Positions 1 to 10,023 of a stretch of 64,000 bases of DNA are shown here, one piece after another. Origin of the DNA: an uncultured Pelagibacteraceae bacterium (lineage in GTDB: Bacteria > Pseudomonadota > Alphaproteobacteria > Pelagibacterales > Pelagibacteraceae); assembly GCA_902629695.1 (NCBI GenBank), contig CACORY010000005.1:1-64000 (forward strand), given 5' to 3'. Every line of letters starts with the position of its first letter. Within the stretch, counting starts at the first letter, position 1. The notes beneath the pieces are model-generated. The model made no database searches. It was given only the letters and a program-made list of their open reading frames with translations, and was not told where the DNA came from. The translations under genes were made by a program, and so were the position numbers.

Positions 1-70
1 ATATATTCATGCATTAAACTTGACCAAAAAGTATAATTTTTTTTTGATAAATTTTGTGTAAAGTATTGTT

Positions 71-448
71 ATGAAAAAAAGTCTTCTTAGTTTAATTTTA
101 AGTTTACTCATCTCATCGGTTGCATTAGCACGAAGCACTGGTTGCAAAGAAGGAAATTGTGAAAATGGCTTTGGCAAATGGGTTTATACAGATAAAACTA
201 CATATGAGGGGGAGTGGGTAGGTACTAAAAAAAATGGTCAAGGAGTTGAAACTTGGCCTAATGGATACATCTATAAAGGTGAGTTTAAAAATAGTGAATG
301 GAGTGGAGTAGGTGTTCTAACTTTTCCAGATGGCTCCACCTATGAAGGTGAATGGGCAAAAGGATTTATGAATGGAAAAGGAACTTTTACCTCATCAGAT
401 GGAACACAAAAATCAGGAACATGGAAAAATGGAAAGCTACAAGAATAA
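71..448 (+). CDS. Secreted MORN-repeat protein
   Basis: This is a 125-residue protein with a clear N-terminal signal peptide (two Lys, hydrophobic stretch, ALA-type cleavage near residue 20). The mature part is almost wholly MORN repeats: about four units of the YEGEW...GxG type, at roughly residues 44-66, 67-89, 90-112 and a partial last one. MORN repeats form extended beta-hairpin sheets. Bacterial versions are mostly of unknown function and have been linked to envelope or lipid contacts. The stop codon overlaps the next start (TAATG), so the two genes are probably co-translated. Exported location is supported by the sequence, but no enzymatic role is visible. Confidence 0.8.
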   Translation: MKKSLLSLILSLLISSVALARSTGCKEGNCENGFGKWVYTDKTTYEGEWVGTKKNGQGVETWPNGYIYKGEFKNSEWSGVGVLTFPDGSTYEGEWAKGFMNGKGTFTSSDGTQKSGTWKNGKLQE

Positions 449-999
449 TGTCAAAAGAAAATTATTTAGATAAAATTAAGGATTTGCCAGAAACTGTAAA
501 ACAATTTGGAGGTTTGGTGCTAATAGTCCTTATTATATTTTTTTCTTTTTCAATTTTAAATATTATGTTTGGTGAAGGTGATGAGCTTGTCAAAAAAATG
601 AAATTGGAAGAAGAAAGAATTGCACAGGAAAAAAAATTAAGTGAATTAATATCAAAACTACCTTCAGGAATATTAGTAACTTTTGATGGCACAGATCATT
701 ATAAATTAACAGATGAAGTATATGAACAGGTCTGTAAGGCAACAAAATTAATTCCTCAAAGAGCTATCATGGGTGCTAATTTCCTAAATTTTAGAGCACA
801 CGAAATTTACACAATAAATGGAAACAAAATTGATGAAACATTTGTTAAGTGGGATGAGGAAAAAAATAAGTGTTTTGCTGGTTTTACTGTGAGTGGAAAT
901 AATGTTGGAGTTGATGAGTCAATAACTGTTAGGGGTGAGGCTCTAAGTTTTTTAAGCACAGGAATTGATACTAGGGTTTATTATATAAAAAATTTTTAG
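448..999 (+). CDS. Membrane-anchored hypothetical protein
   Basis: This 183-residue protein is of unknown function. I chose the ATG at 448 because it overlaps the MORN gene stop by one base. The longer in-frame reading from 352 only re-reads the MORN gene. One transmembrane helix lies at about residues 25-45, followed by a charged, coiled-coil-like stretch rich in Lys and Glu and then a soluble domain of about 120 residues containing two cysteines. The topology suggests a single-pass protein with its C-terminal domain in the periplasm, and the neighbour is a secreted repeat protein. I recognise no family. Confidence 0.65.
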   Translation: MSKENYLDKIKDLPETVKQFGGLVLIVLIIFFSFSILNIMFGEGDELVKKMKLEEERIAQEKKLSELISKLPSGILVTFDGTDHYKLTDEVYEQVCKATKLIPQRAIMGANFLNFRAHEIYTINGNKIDETFVKWDEEKNKCFAGFTVSGNNVGVDESITVRGEALSFLSTGIDTRVYYIKNF

Positions 1000-1063
1000 G
1001 AAGGAAAGAAATAATATTATGGATTTAATTTTATCTTAATTTCATATAACTTAATTAGAAATT

Positions 1064-2092
1064 ATGACTGAGTCAGTAATCAAATGTGAAAATGTATATA
1101 AAATTTTTGGAGCTAATGCTGAAAAGATGCTGAAAGATTCAAATGGCAATGTTGATGCTAAAACATTTCAAGAAAACGGCTGCATTGTAGGAGTTAATAA
1201 TGCTTCATTTGAAGTTTCTAAAGGAGAGATGTTGGTTGTTATGGGTTTGTCTGGTTCGGGAAAATCAACTTTATTACGATGTATTTCTAGATTAACTGAT
1301 GCAACAGGTGGAAAAATTTTTATAGAGGGCCAAGATTTATTACAATTAAACAACAAAGACCTAATTGATCTTAGAAGAAATAAAATGGGAATGGTTTTTC
1401 AAAGTTTTGCTTTGCTTCCACACAAAACTGTAGTTGAAAATATAGCTTTTCCACTTCAAATTAAAGGTGTTAAAACTGAAGATAGTATAAGTAAAGCAAT
1501 GGACATGGTTAAGTTAGTCGGACTTGATGGAAGAGAAAATTATTTTCCAAGAGAGCTTTCAGGAGGACAACAACAAAGAGTAGGAATCGCCAGATCATTA
1601 GCTGTAGAACCAGATATATGGTTTTTAGATGAACCTTTTTCTGCTTTAGATCCATTAATTAGAAAAGAAATGCAAGATGAGTTTCTAAGACTTCAGGAAA
1701 AATTACAAAAAACAATTATGTTTATTACTCATGATTTTGATGAAGCTTTAAAACTCGCTGATCGTATTGCAATTATGAAGGATGGTATAATTGAACAGCT
1801 AGACACACCTGCTAATATTGTTTTAAATCCAGCCACTGAATATGTAAGAAAGTTCACTGAAGAAGTACCTAGAGAAAAAGTTTTATTAATTAAAGATGTA
1901 ATGGATAAAACTAAAGATAATCTTGGCGATTTAAAAGTTTTAGAAGATGAAATTATAGAGAATGTAGCTGAAAAAATTCTTACCCAAGAAAAATCAGTGG
2001 CCGTGGTAGATAATAATAATAACATTGTTGGTTCGATAAACCCAGCTAAAATAATAAACACAGTTTTTGGAGGAAGAAAAAATAATAGTTAA
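1064..2092 (+). CDS. proV: Glycine betaine/proline ABC transporter ATPase
   Basis: This is the ATPase of an osmolyte importer (ProV/OpuAA family), 342 residues. The Walker A motif GLSGSGKST is at residues 61-69, the signature LSGGQQQRVGIARS near 166, and Walker B WFLDEPFSALD follows. The C-terminal part after about residue 270 matches the accessory CBS-type region of ProV proteins but is short, so the osmosensing tandem CBS is reduced. The gene sits 2 bases upstream of the fused permease. No periplasmic binding protein (OpuAC/ProX) is seen in the window, so it must be encoded outside it. The likely substrate class is glycine betaine and related quaternary amines, which fits the demethylation genes downstream. 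Confidence 0.93.
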   Translation: MTESVIKCENVYKIFGANAEKMLKDSNGNVDAKTFQENGCIVGVNNASFEVSKGEMLVVMGLSGSGKSTLLRCISRLTDATGGKIFIEGQDLLQLNNKDLIDLRRNKMGMVFQSFALLPHKTVVENIAFPLQIKGVKTEDSISKAMDMVKLVGLDGRENYFPRELSGGQQQRVGIARSLAVEPDIWFLDEPFSALDPLIRKEMQDEFLRLQEKLQKTIMFITHDFDEALKLADRIAIMKDGIIEQLDTPANIVLNPATEYVRKFTEEVPREKVLLIKDVMDKTKDNLGDLKVLEDEIIENVAEKILTQEKSVAVVDNNNNIVGSINPAKIINTVFGGRKNNS

Positions 2093-2094
2093 TT

Positions 2095-4248
2095 ATGGAT
2101 TTTTTTAAGAAATACCCAAAAACATTTCAATGGTTATTTTTATTAGTTATATTTTTCGCATTATGTTTTGCAATTGAAGTTCCTGAAACATATAAATTTA
2201 TTCGAGGTCAAGCAGAATTTGTAAAAGATCCCAATCAGAGTAGCTATGTATTTTTAGGAAAAGAAGTAAGATATTACGCTTTTGATGTTTTCTGGAGATT
2301 ACCGCCACTTCTTGGATGGTTACCAATTTGGATAAATGACTCATTATTCTTCTTAATGAATGAGTGGATGCCGATTGAAGTTTGGAATGAGGACACTCAA
2401 GAATTTAAAAGTCGTCCAATAGTTTTACAAATTAGCAGAAATTTAACTGCTTTCATGACTTTTCTGATAGAATTAATTAGGGAGATTTTGTTAGGTGGTC
2501 TTGAAACTATTGTTGCCTTTACTAGTTGGGATTGGATAGATAAAAATCCATGGGCTGAACTACCAGGATTGCCCTGGACTATTGTTGCAGCAGGTGCAGC
2601 ATTACTTTCATATAAGCTTAGCGGAAAAGGTTTAGCTTTGTTTGCAGGTTTAACTATGATTTACATTTCAGTATTTGGTCAATGGAAACCATCAATGCAA
2701 ACTCTTTCATTTATATTAGTTGCTGCCCCGTTATCATTTATTTTTGGATTAGGATTAGGCATTGCTGCTTTCAAAAGTAAACGTGTCGAGAAAGCTTTAT
2801 ACCCAATATTATTAGTGATGCAGACAATGCCACAATACGCAGTTTTAGTTCCTGCGTTGGTTCTTTTTGGAGTAGGTGACCATGCTGCGGTAATTATAAC
2901 TATGGTTGTAGCTATACCACCAATGATCTTATTAACATTGCTAGGTTTAAGAGCGGTGCCGCCAGAAGTTATTGAAGCTGGAAGAATGAGTGGATGTAAT
3001 AATTGGCAACTAATGTTTAAAGTATTAATTCCAACTGCTAGAAGAGATATATTAATTGGCGTAAACCAGGTAATAATGGTGTGCTTCTCTATGGCAGTTA
3101 TATCTGCTTTTATTGGAGCAAAAGGTTTGGGATTTAATTTATTATTAGCATTAAACCAATTAAATATTGGGTTAGCTCTTGAAGCAGGATTGTGCATTAG
3201 TTTAATTGCAATTCTATTAGACAAGATGTCTTTAGCATGGGCAAATAAACAAACAGATTATTTTGGAAATCTTACATTCTACCAAAGAAATAAAAATCTT
3301 CTATTTTTTGGTGTTATTTTTGTGATTGGAATAATACTTTCATATATTGGAACTTTTTTGTTTAAAGACACTTTTAATTACCTATTTGAAATTCCACACA
3401 ATAAAGGAATATCCACTGCTGATTTTTGGAATAAAGGCGTAGATTGGATTTTTGAAACTTTTTTTGTTTACATTAAAGCATTTAATACCTGGTTAATTCA
3501 AGATGTGCTTCAGCCAATGAGAGCCTTGTATTTAAGAATGCCTGCAATTGCGACTATAGTTTTAGTTGTAGGCGCAGGATACTTAATTGGTGGTGTGCGT
3601 TCAGCCCTAGTAGTTTGTGGTTTAACATTATTTATTGCATTAAGTCCTTGGTGGGACAGAGCATTAGTAACTACTTACATGGCAACTTTTGGTGTAATTG
3701 TATCTTGCGCAATTGGATTTACAGTAGGAACTTTATGTTTTCAAAATAAACATTCAGCTAATTTTATGTTAGGTGTGTGTGATATTTTTCAAACATTTCC
3801 TTCTTTTGTTTATTTAATTCCAGTTATGATGTTATTTGGTATAACCGATACCTCTGTGCTGATAGCAGTCATAGTTTATGCAACGATACCTGCAACCAGA
3901 TATACTATTGAAGGACTAAGAAGTGTTCCAGCTGGTTTGCATGATGCAGCAACTATGTCGGGTGTAAATAAATTTCAAAGATTAACCAAAATAGAATTTC
4001 CTTTAGCATTTCCACATATGATGCTTGGTATAAATCAAACAATTGTATTTGCTTTGTTTATGGTGATTATTGGAGCATTTATTGGTACTGAGGATTTGGG
4101 CCAATATATTCTTAAAGCTTTATCAGATAAAAAAGGTGCAGGAATTGGATTGACACTAGGTATCTGTGTAGCTTTTATAGCTTTAATATTTGATAATTTA
4201 ATTAGAGCTTATGTTCAAAAAAGAAAAAAACACTTAGGTATTGATTAA
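2095..4248 (+). CDS. proW: Fused two-module glycine betaine permease (ProW)
   Basis: This 717-residue inner-membrane permease contains two complete ProW-like modules in one chain. The first lies around residues 170-370 and the second around 500-710. Each ends in an EAA-type coupling loop: VIEAGRMSGCNNW...IPTARRD in the first, and LHDAATMSGVNKFQ...FPLAFPH in the second. A long linker with extra transmembrane helices separates them. Usual ProW is about 350 residues and works as a homodimer, so this is a covalent heterodimer, an arrangement known from alphaproteobacterial homologues. It starts 2 bases after proV and ends facing the convergent tmm gene 7 bases away. Confidence 0.93.
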   Translation: MDFFKKYPKTFQWLFLLVIFFALCFAIEVPETYKFIRGQAEFVKDPNQSSYVFLGKEVRYYAFDVFWRLPPLLGWLPIWINDSLFFLMNEWMPIEVWNEDTQEFKSRPIVLQISRNLTAFMTFLIELIREILLGGLETIVAFTSWDWIDKNPWAELPGLPWTIVAAGAALLSYKLSGKGLALFAGLTMIYISVFGQWKPSMQTLSFILVAAPLSFIFGLGLGIAAFKSKRVEKALYPILLVMQTMPQYAVLVPALVLFGVGDHAAVIITMVVAIPPMILLTLLGLRAVPPEVIEAGRMSGCNNWQLMFKVLIPTARRDILIGVNQVIMVCFSMAVISAFIGAKGLGFNLLLALNQLNIGLALEAGLCISLIAILLDKMSLAWANKQTDYFGNLTFYQRNKNLLFFGVIFVIGIILSYIGTFLFKDTFNYLFEIPHNKGISTADFWNKGVDWIFETFFVYIKAFNTWLIQDVLQPMRALYLRMPAIATIVLVVGAGYLIGGVRSALVVCGLTLFIALSPWWDRALVTTYMATFGVIVSCAIGFTVGTLCFQNKHSANFMLGVCDIFQTFPSFVYLIPVMMLFGITDTSVLIAVIVYATIPATRYTIEGLRSVPAGLHDAATMSGVNKFQRLTKIEFPLAFPHMMLGINQTIVFALFMVIIGAFIGTEDLGQYILKALSDKKGAGIGLTLGICVAFIALIFDNLIRAYVQKRKKHLGID

Positions 4249-4255
4249 TTTAATT

Positions 4256-5587
4256 TTATTTATCTAAAAAAGTTTTTGATGAGTCATCCATTGCCGTTGC
4301 CCATGGTGTGTGGTGAATTGGTGCAACAGAACCAGTTACAGGAGATGAAAAAGATTTATTTCTATAGGTTAATATATCTTCAACTTTATGATGCTCCCAT
4401 TCTTTAAAATGCTTTCTAATTAGTTCAAAATCTATTTTTGGATAATCTGACATTTCATGAAGTTCTTTAGTATATTCAGTTTGGAAATCAATCATTTGAT
4501 CTGGATTTTCTAATTTTTCTTCCATCACGACCCATTTTTTAATATCACTTTCAATTTCTTTATCATTTGGAATTTTAATTTTTTTCATTATCACATCTCT
4601 TGCATACCAAGCCTGACAGTCAAACATATTAAATGTATGAAACTGATCTTGCATACCAAGATATAAAAGTTTGTGATTATCTTGCCAGACAACACCTTTG
4701 TATAATTTTGGTGGATAAAGCCTGTTTCTAGTTTTTAATTGTAAATTTTCCTCTAAAAAAGGAAAATGATGAAGATAACCAGTGCATAAAATTACGACAT
4801 CAGCTTCTTGTTCTGTACCATCTTTAAAAATTGCTTTCTTACCTTCTAATCTATCAAGGTAGTGAACTTCTTTCATACCTTTTGGCCATTTAAATCCCAT
4901 TGGATTATGTCTATATCCAATAGTTACACTTTTTGCCCCGTACTTATTACATTGAAGTGCCACGTCTTCTGCAGAATAGCTACTTCCTAAAACAATTACA
5001 TTTTTATTCCTAAATTCCTCTGCATCTCTGAAGTCATGGGAATGCATAATTCTTCCAGGAAAGGAATTCATTCCATCATATTCTGGAATGAAAGGAACTG
5101 AAAAATGCCCAGTAGATACTACCACGAAATCAAAATTATCTTTTAATACTTTATCGTTAACTTTATCTTGATAACTAACTTCGAATTTATCATTTTTATA
5201 AATTGTATTTACTACCCTTGTATTGAACTTGATTTTACTTTTCAATTTTCCTTTGCTTACTCTTCCAATGATATAGTCATATAAGACTGCTCTAGGAGGA
5301 AAAGATGGAATAGGTTTTCCAAAATGTTCATCAAACGAATAATCTGCAAATTCTAAACACTCTTTTGGTCCATTAGACCAAAGATATCTGTACATACTAT
5401 TGTGTACTGGATCTCCATATTGATCAGAACCAGTTCTCCAATTATAGTTCCATAATCCTCCCCAATCTTCTTGCTTTTCAAAACAAACTATTTCTGGGAT
5501 CTTCTCGCCATTTTTTTCTGCTAACTCAAACGCTCTGAGCATAGACAGTCCACATGGCCCAGCTCCTATAATTGCTACTTTAGTCAT
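4256..5587 (-). CDS. tmm: Trimethylamine monooxygenase (FMO family)
   Basis: This is a flavin monooxygenase that oxidises trimethylamine to TMAO with NADPH and O2. The FAD motif GAGPCG is at residues 8-13, the FMO fingerprint FxGxxxHxxxF at 176-186, the NADPH motif GSSYSA at 201-206 and a CTGY motif further on. Length (443) and the STGHFSVP segment fit bacterial Tmm better than Baeyer-Villiger enzymes. It converges on proVW, in keeping with methylated amine use. The 5' side faces gpsA across about 145 bases that should hold both promoters. Dimethylamine, DMS or other small nucleophiles are possible alternative substrates. Confidence 0.9.
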   Translation of the reverse strand: MTKVAIIGAGPCGLSMLRAFELAEKNGEKIPEIVCFEKQEDWGGLWNYNWRTGSDQYGDPVHNSMYRYLWSNGPKECLEFADYSFDEHFGKPIPSFPPRAVLYDYIIGRVSKGKLKSKIKFNTRVVNTIYKNDKFEVSYQDKVNDKVLKDNFDFVVVSTGHFSVPFIPEYDGMNSFPGRIMHSHDFRDAEEFRNKNVIVLGSSYSAEDVALQCNKYGAKSVTIGYRHNPMGFKWPKGMKEVHYLDRLEGKKAIFKDGTEQEADVVILCTGYLHHFPFLEENLQLKTRNRLYPPKLYKGVVWQDNHKLLYLGMQDQFHTFNMFDCQAWYARDVIMKKIKIPNDKEIESDIKKWVVMEEKLENPDQMIDFQTEYTKELHEMSDYPKIDFELIRKHFKEWEHHKVEDILTYRNKSFSSPVTGSVAPIHHTPWATAMDDSSKTFLDK

Positions 5588-5732
5588 ATGATATTCTGTA
5601 AAATTTAAAATTATTTTACTAACAAATTAATGAAATTTAAAATAAAATAGTCAAATATAATGAAAATTAACAAATGACATTTTTTTTCACGTATGTGTTG
5701 TATTTATAAGATGACTTTAAATCTAGAATAAT

Positions 5733-6689
5733 ATGAAGAAAATATTGGTTATCGGTGGTGGTGCAATGGGGTCAGCTTTTACAATTCCATGTTTAGAAAA
5801 CAAAAATGATGTCACAATTACTGAACCATATAGCAAAAAATTTATAAGGGATTTATCATCTGGAAAAAAATTTCATTCAGCTTTAAAAGTAAAACTTTCT
5901 AATAAACTAAAATTTAAGAAATTTTCTAAGAATTTATTGAGGGAAAGATTTGATCTTATTGTAATCGCCCTGAGTTTACCCGGGATAGATTTTATTGGAA
6001 AAGAGCTAAAAGACAGTAATGTTAAAGCCCCGATTTTAGTTCTTACTAAAGGTCTCAAATATGTAAAAAAAAGTAATAGAATTTTAACAATTTCAGAACA
6101 TCTTAGAAAAGTTTCTGGAACAAGAAATATATCTGTCTTGAAAGGTCCATGTTTGGCAAAAGAATTAGCAAGGAAAAATCAAACAAGCGTTGTTATTGCC
6201 AACAAAAGTATTAATTTTGCAAGGAAAATTGGAAAGAGAATTTCAACAAAATATTATCTTACTGAATTCTCAAAAGATGTGATTGGAGTAGAAGTTTGTT
6301 CAGCTATAAAAAATATATACTCAATGATAATAGGAGCTGGACAAAGTTTGAATATATCATCAAATTTATTTCAAAAATCGATAATTGAGATGAGATATCT
6401 CACAAAGTATTTTAAGGGCAAAGAAGAGACAGCTTTGGGACTCGCCGGAACTGGAGATCTTTATGTGAGTGCAGCAGGAGGCAGAAATAGTAAAATGGGA
6501 AATTATTTAGGAAAAGGATACACATTCAAGACGGCAAAAAAAAAATTCATGCCAAATGATACTGTTGAGGGAGAACAGCTTGTTAGAGAAATTGCGCCTT
6601 TTGTCTTAAAAAAAATAGATAAAAGTAAAGTACCGTTGATGGTAAATTTGATTAGAACAATAATTAAAAATAAAAAAATAAAAATTTAA
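5733..6689 (+). CDS. gpsA: GpsA-like NAD(P)-dependent glycerol-3-phosphate dehydrogenase
   Basis: This 318-residue protein has an N-terminal Rossmann motif (GGGAMGSAF) and the C-terminal all-helical domain of GpsA. Family landmarks are [13 protein letters not shown] (usually GPSFAxE), [11 protein letters not shown] with the conserved Lys, and [12 protein letters not shown] followed by GGRNSKMG. GpsA makes sn-glycerol-3-phosphate from dihydroxyacetone phosphate for phospholipid synthesis. Several motifs deviate from standard GpsA, so it may be a paralogue with another 2-hydroxy-phosphate substrate. The last bases overlap the convergent fhs stop by 4. Confidence 0.72.
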   Translation: MKKILVIGGGAMGSAFTIPCLENKNDVTITEPYSKKFIRDLSSGKKFHSALKVKLSNKLKFKKFSKNLLRERFDLIVIALSLPGIDFIGKELKDSNVKAPILVLTKGLKYVKKSNRILTISEHLRKVSGTRNISVLKGPCLAKELARKNQTSVVIANKSINFARKIGKRISTKYYLTEFSKDVIGVEVCSAIKNIYSMIIGAGQSLNISSNLFQKSIIEMRYLTKYFKGKEETALGLAGTGDLYVSAAGGRNSKMGNYLGKGYTFKTAKKKFMPNDTVEGEQLVREIAPFVLKKIDKSKVPLMVNLIRTIIKNKKIKI

Positions 6690-8377
6690 AATAAACCTTC
6701 AATTTCACCTTTTTTATTTAGTTTAATTGAGTTGGCTGCTGGAACTTTTGGTAAGCCTGGCATTGTCATTATTGATCCACAAACAACAACTACAAATTCA
6801 GCCCCAGAAGATAATCTTACCTCTCTAATTGGTATTTCATGGTTAGAAGGTGCACCCTTAAGTTTAGGATCGGTAGAAAAACTATACTGTGTTTTTGCAA
6901 TACATACTGGTAAATGTCCATGACCATTATTTTCAAAAATTTTTAATTGATCTTTAACTTCATCACTAGCTGTAATATTGCTAGCTTTGTAAATTTTTTT
7001 GGCAATTAATTCAATTTTATCCCATAATTTGAGATTATCTTTATATAAAAATTGAAATTTATTTTTACTTTTTTTATTAGTACAAATTTTAACAACTTTT
7101 TTTGCAAGGTCAGTTGTCCCTTTTCCACCTTTTGCCCAGTGTTTACACTCACTTACTTCAACTTTCATATTTTCACAAAATTTTAAAACTGTTTTAACCT
7201 CTTTTTCAGTATCTAATGCAAAATGATTAATTGCTACGATTGGTTCTAAACCAAATTGTTTTATATTTAAAATATGTCTTTCTAAATTTACCAACCCTTT
7301 TTTTAATGCTTCTACATTTTCATTTTTTAAGTCCTCTTTTTCTACACCTCCATGCATTTTTAAAGCTCTTATAGTAGCAACAATAACTACACAACTAGGA
7401 GTAAGACCAGCTTTTCTACATTTAATATCTAAAAATTTTTCAGCACCAAGATCGGCACCAAAACCTGCTTCAGTAACTACATAATCCGATAATTTAAGTG
7501 CTGTTTTAGTTGCAATGACAGAATTACATCCATGTGCAATATTTGCAAAAGGACCTCCATGAATAATTGCAGGGTTATTTTCTAAACTTTGAGTTACGTT
7601 TGGTCTTATTGCCTCTTTTAATAAAACCGTCATTGGACCATGAGCATTAAGATCTCTTGCGTAAAGAGGATCTCCCTCTTTATTGTAAGCAATTGTGATG
7701 TTTCCAATTTTTTTTTCTAAATCATTTAAGTCATTAGATAAACAGAATATTGCCATTACTTCTGATGCAACAGTTATGTCAAAACCATCAACTCTCTTAA
7801 AATCTTTAGCTACTCCACTTGTATTGATATCAATAAATCTAAGCGCACGGTCATTCATGTCCATTACACGTTTCCAAACAATTCTGTTTTCATCAATGTT
7901 CAGCTTATTTCCCCAGTAGATATGATTATCAATCATTGCTGATAATAAATTGTGGGCAGACGTTATTGCATGAAAATCGCCAGTGAAATGTAAATTTATT
8001 TGTTCCATAGGAACAACTTGCGCGTAACCTCCACCAGCCGCACCACCTTTCATTCCAAATGATGGACCTAAACTTGGTTCTCTAAGACAAACGATAGATT
8101 TTTTTCCAATTTTATTTAAACCATCATTCAAACCGACTGAAGTTGTTGTTTTTCCTTCACCGGCTGGGGTGGGAGTAATTGCAGTGACTAAGATTAAATT
8201 ACCATCTTTTTTTTTCTTTAATTTGTCCAAGAATTCAAAATTTATTTTAGCTATATGTCTACCCATTGGGCTAAAAGCACTACTTTTATCTGGGACATTG
8301 ATTTTAGCTAAAATTTTATTGATTGGCTTCATCGTAGCTTTTCTTGCTATTTCTATATCTGATTTAAATTTTGTCAT
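6686..8377 (-). CDS. fhs: Formate-tetrahydrofolate ligase
   Basis: Fhs interconverts formate + THF + ATP and 10-formyl-THF + ADP + Pi in the cytoplasm. At 563 residues it has the family length. The P-loop region [16 protein letters not shown] lies near residue 68, followed by [18 protein letters not shown] and the [11 protein letters not shown] segment. It is divergent from soxBDAG, which releases one methyl group as methylene-THF. In that setting Fhs may run in the formate-releasing, ATP-yielding direction (inference). The 122-base gap to soxB should hold both promoters, though I see no clear operator there. Confidence 0.95.
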   Translation of the reverse strand: MTKFKSDIEIARKATMKPINKILAKINVPDKSSAFSPMGRHIAKINFEFLDKLKKKKDGNLILVTAITPTPAGEGKTTTSVGLNDGLNKIGKKSIVCLREPSLGPSFGMKGGAAGGGYAQVVPMEQINLHFTGDFHAITSAHNLLSAMIDNHIYWGNKLNIDENRIVWKRVMDMNDRALRFIDINTSGVAKDFKRVDGFDITVASEVMAIFCLSNDLNDLEKKIGNITIAYNKEGDPLYARDLNAHGPMTVLLKEAIRPNVTQSLENNPAIIHGGPFANIAHGCNSVIATKTALKLSDYVVTEAGFGADLGAEKFLDIKCRKAGLTPSCVVIVATIRALKMHGGVEKEDLKNENVEALKKGLVNLERHILNIKQFGLEPIVAINHFALDTEKEVKTVLKFCENMKVEVSECKHWAKGGKGTTDLAKKVVKICTNKKSKNKFQFLYKDNLKLWDKIELIAKKIYKASNITASDEVKDQLKIFENNGHGHLPVCIAKTQYSFSTDPKLKGAPSNHEIPIREVRLSSGAEFVVVVCGSIMTMPGLPKVPAANSIKLNKKGEIEGLF

Positions 8378-8499
8378 TTGAAGTTTAAATTTTATTAAAA
8401 CGCCTGATTAGTATCTCTTTTTAGTACCTTTGGAAATATCTAAAAATTATATATAAAAAAAATAGGAACTATTTATATTCATTATTATAAAATTTATTC

Positions 8500-9756
8500 A
8501 TGCAAAAATATTCAATATTTAGCTTAATAAAAAACGCTTTTTCTGATCATAAAAAATGGGATTTAGCTTGGAAGGATCCAGCGCCTAAAAAAGAGTACGA
8601 TGTCGTGATTATTGGAGGCGGCGGCCATGGTCTTGCAACTGCTTATTATCTTGCAAAAGAACATAAAATTACAAATGTTGCTGTAATTGAGAAGGGTTGG
8701 ATTGGAGGTGGAAATATCGGAAGGAACACTACAATTATAAGATCAAATTTTATGTATGATGATAATGCAAGATTTAACGAGTTTGGAATGAATTTATGGA
8801 GAAACATGAGCCAAGAATTAAACTTCAACGTAATGTTTTCACCAAGAGGAATAATAAATTTAGCTCATTCAGATGCACAAATGAATGCTTATGCTCGAAG
8901 AGGAAATTCAATGAGACTAAATGGGATCGATGCAGTTTTACTTAATAGGGAAGAAGTTAAAAAAATAATACCAATGGCAGATTTTTCAGATGATGTAAGA
9001 TACCCAATATTTGGAGGGTTGGCTCAACCAAGTGCTGGTACAGCAAGACATGATGCAGTTGCATGGGGTTATGCTCGTCAATCCGACTCTATGGGAGTAG
9101 ATATAATTCAAAATTGTGAAGTCACTGGTTTCGATGTGTCTGGGGGTAAGATTACAGGAGTAAGAACATCAAGAGGTGATATTAAAACAAAAAAAATTGG
9201 TCTTTGTGTTGCTGGTAGCACAAATGTATTAGCTGAAAAGCTTAATATGACACTTCCAATTGAAACTCATTTGCTTCAAGCTTGTGTTTCTGAACCAGTC
9301 AAACCAGTATTAGATGGAGTTGTAACTTTTGGTGCTGGACATTTTTATATAAGTCAATCTGATAAAGGTGAGATGGTTATGGGTGGAGATCTAGATGGAT
9401 ATAATAGTTATGCACAAAAAGGAAATCTTCCAACCATACAACACGTATTAACAGGGGGAGTTGCATTATTTCCATTTTTGAGTCGATTAAAAATGTTAAG
9501 GACTTGGGGAGGAATTATGGATATGTCAATGGATGGCTCACCAATTATTGATAAAACTCATATAGATGGATTATATTTAAATTGTGGTTGGTGTTATGGA
9601 GGTTTTAAATCTGTTCCATCTTCTGGTTGGACATTTGCTCATACTATTGCGCAAGATAGAGTTCATGAATTAAATGAAGGATTTAGTCTAAATAGATTTT
9701 CTAAGGGTTACTTGTTAGATGAGAAGGGTCTTGGAACAAAAACTTGGATTTCATAA
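8500..9756 (+). CDS. soxB: Sarcosine oxidase beta subunit
   Basis: This is the 418-residue beta subunit of heterotetrameric sarcosine oxidase, which binds FAD and the covalent FMN and oxidises sarcosine to glycine. The N-terminal SIFSL and DPAPK segments are typical for SoxB, followed by the dinucleotide motif VIIGGGGHGLATAYYLA at about 36-52. His184 in TARHDAV sits where the family attaches FMN. The first gene of soxBDAG, it ends directly at the soxD start. Length is standard (about 405-420). Confidence 0.95.
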   Translation: MQKYSIFSLIKNAFSDHKKWDLAWKDPAPKKEYDVVIIGGGGHGLATAYYLAKEHKITNVAVIEKGWIGGGNIGRNTTIIRSNFMYDDNARFNEFGMNLWRNMSQELNFNVMFSPRGIINLAHSDAQMNAYARRGNSMRLNGIDAVLLNREEVKKIIPMADFSDDVRYPIFGGLAQPSAGTARHDAVAWGYARQSDSMGVDIIQNCEVTGFDVSGGKITGVRTSRGDIKTKKIGLCVAGSTNVLAEKLNMTLPIETHLLQACVSEPVKPVLDGVVTFGAGHFYISQSDKGEMVMGGDLDGYNSYAQKGNLPTIQHVLTGGVALFPFLSRLKMLRTWGGIMDMSMDGSPIIDKTHIDGLYLNCGWCYGGFKSVPSSGWTFAHTIAQDRVHELNEGFSLNRFSKGYLLDEKGLGTKTWIS

Positions 9757-10023
9757 ATGTTAAATATTAAGTGTCCTTATTGTGGGGACAGGTCTCAAAA
9801 AGAATTTGCCTATGGAGGTGATGGAACAATTACCAGACCAAAACTTAATCAAGAAATAAGTGACGAAGAATGGGATAATTTTGTTTATCTAAGAAAAAGC
9901 CCGAGAGGAAAACACATTGAATTGTGGCATCATATTGCTGGATGCAGACAATGGTTTAAAGTTGAGAGAGATACAACTACTCACGAAATTTTTAAAACTT
10001 TTAAACCAGAGGAAGAATTTTGA
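9757..10023 (+). CDS. soxD: Sarcosine oxidase delta subunit
   Basis: This is the small zinc-binding subunit, 88 residues. Cys6 and Cys9 (CPYCG) plus His59 and Cys63 (HHIAGC) match the usual three-Cys/one-His zinc site of the delta subunit. It starts immediately after the soxB stop and overlaps soxA by four bases (ATGATG type junction), so the four genes should be translated together. It has no enzymatic role of its own but supports the heterotetramer. Confidence 0.93.
   Translation: MLNIKCPYCGDRSQKEFAYGGDGTITRPKLNQEISDEEWDNFVYLRKSPRGKHIELWHHIAGCRQWFKVERDTTTHEIFKTFKPEEEF

Noticed and set aside
352-447. In-frame extension upstream of the 448 gene
   Set aside because: It only re-reads the MORN gene in another frame. 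The ATG at 448 overlaps the MORN stop in the TAATG manner used elsewhere here.
2679-3224. 181-residue minus-strand frame inside proW
   Set aside because: It is a shadow of the permease helices, with no ribosome site and no recognisable domain.
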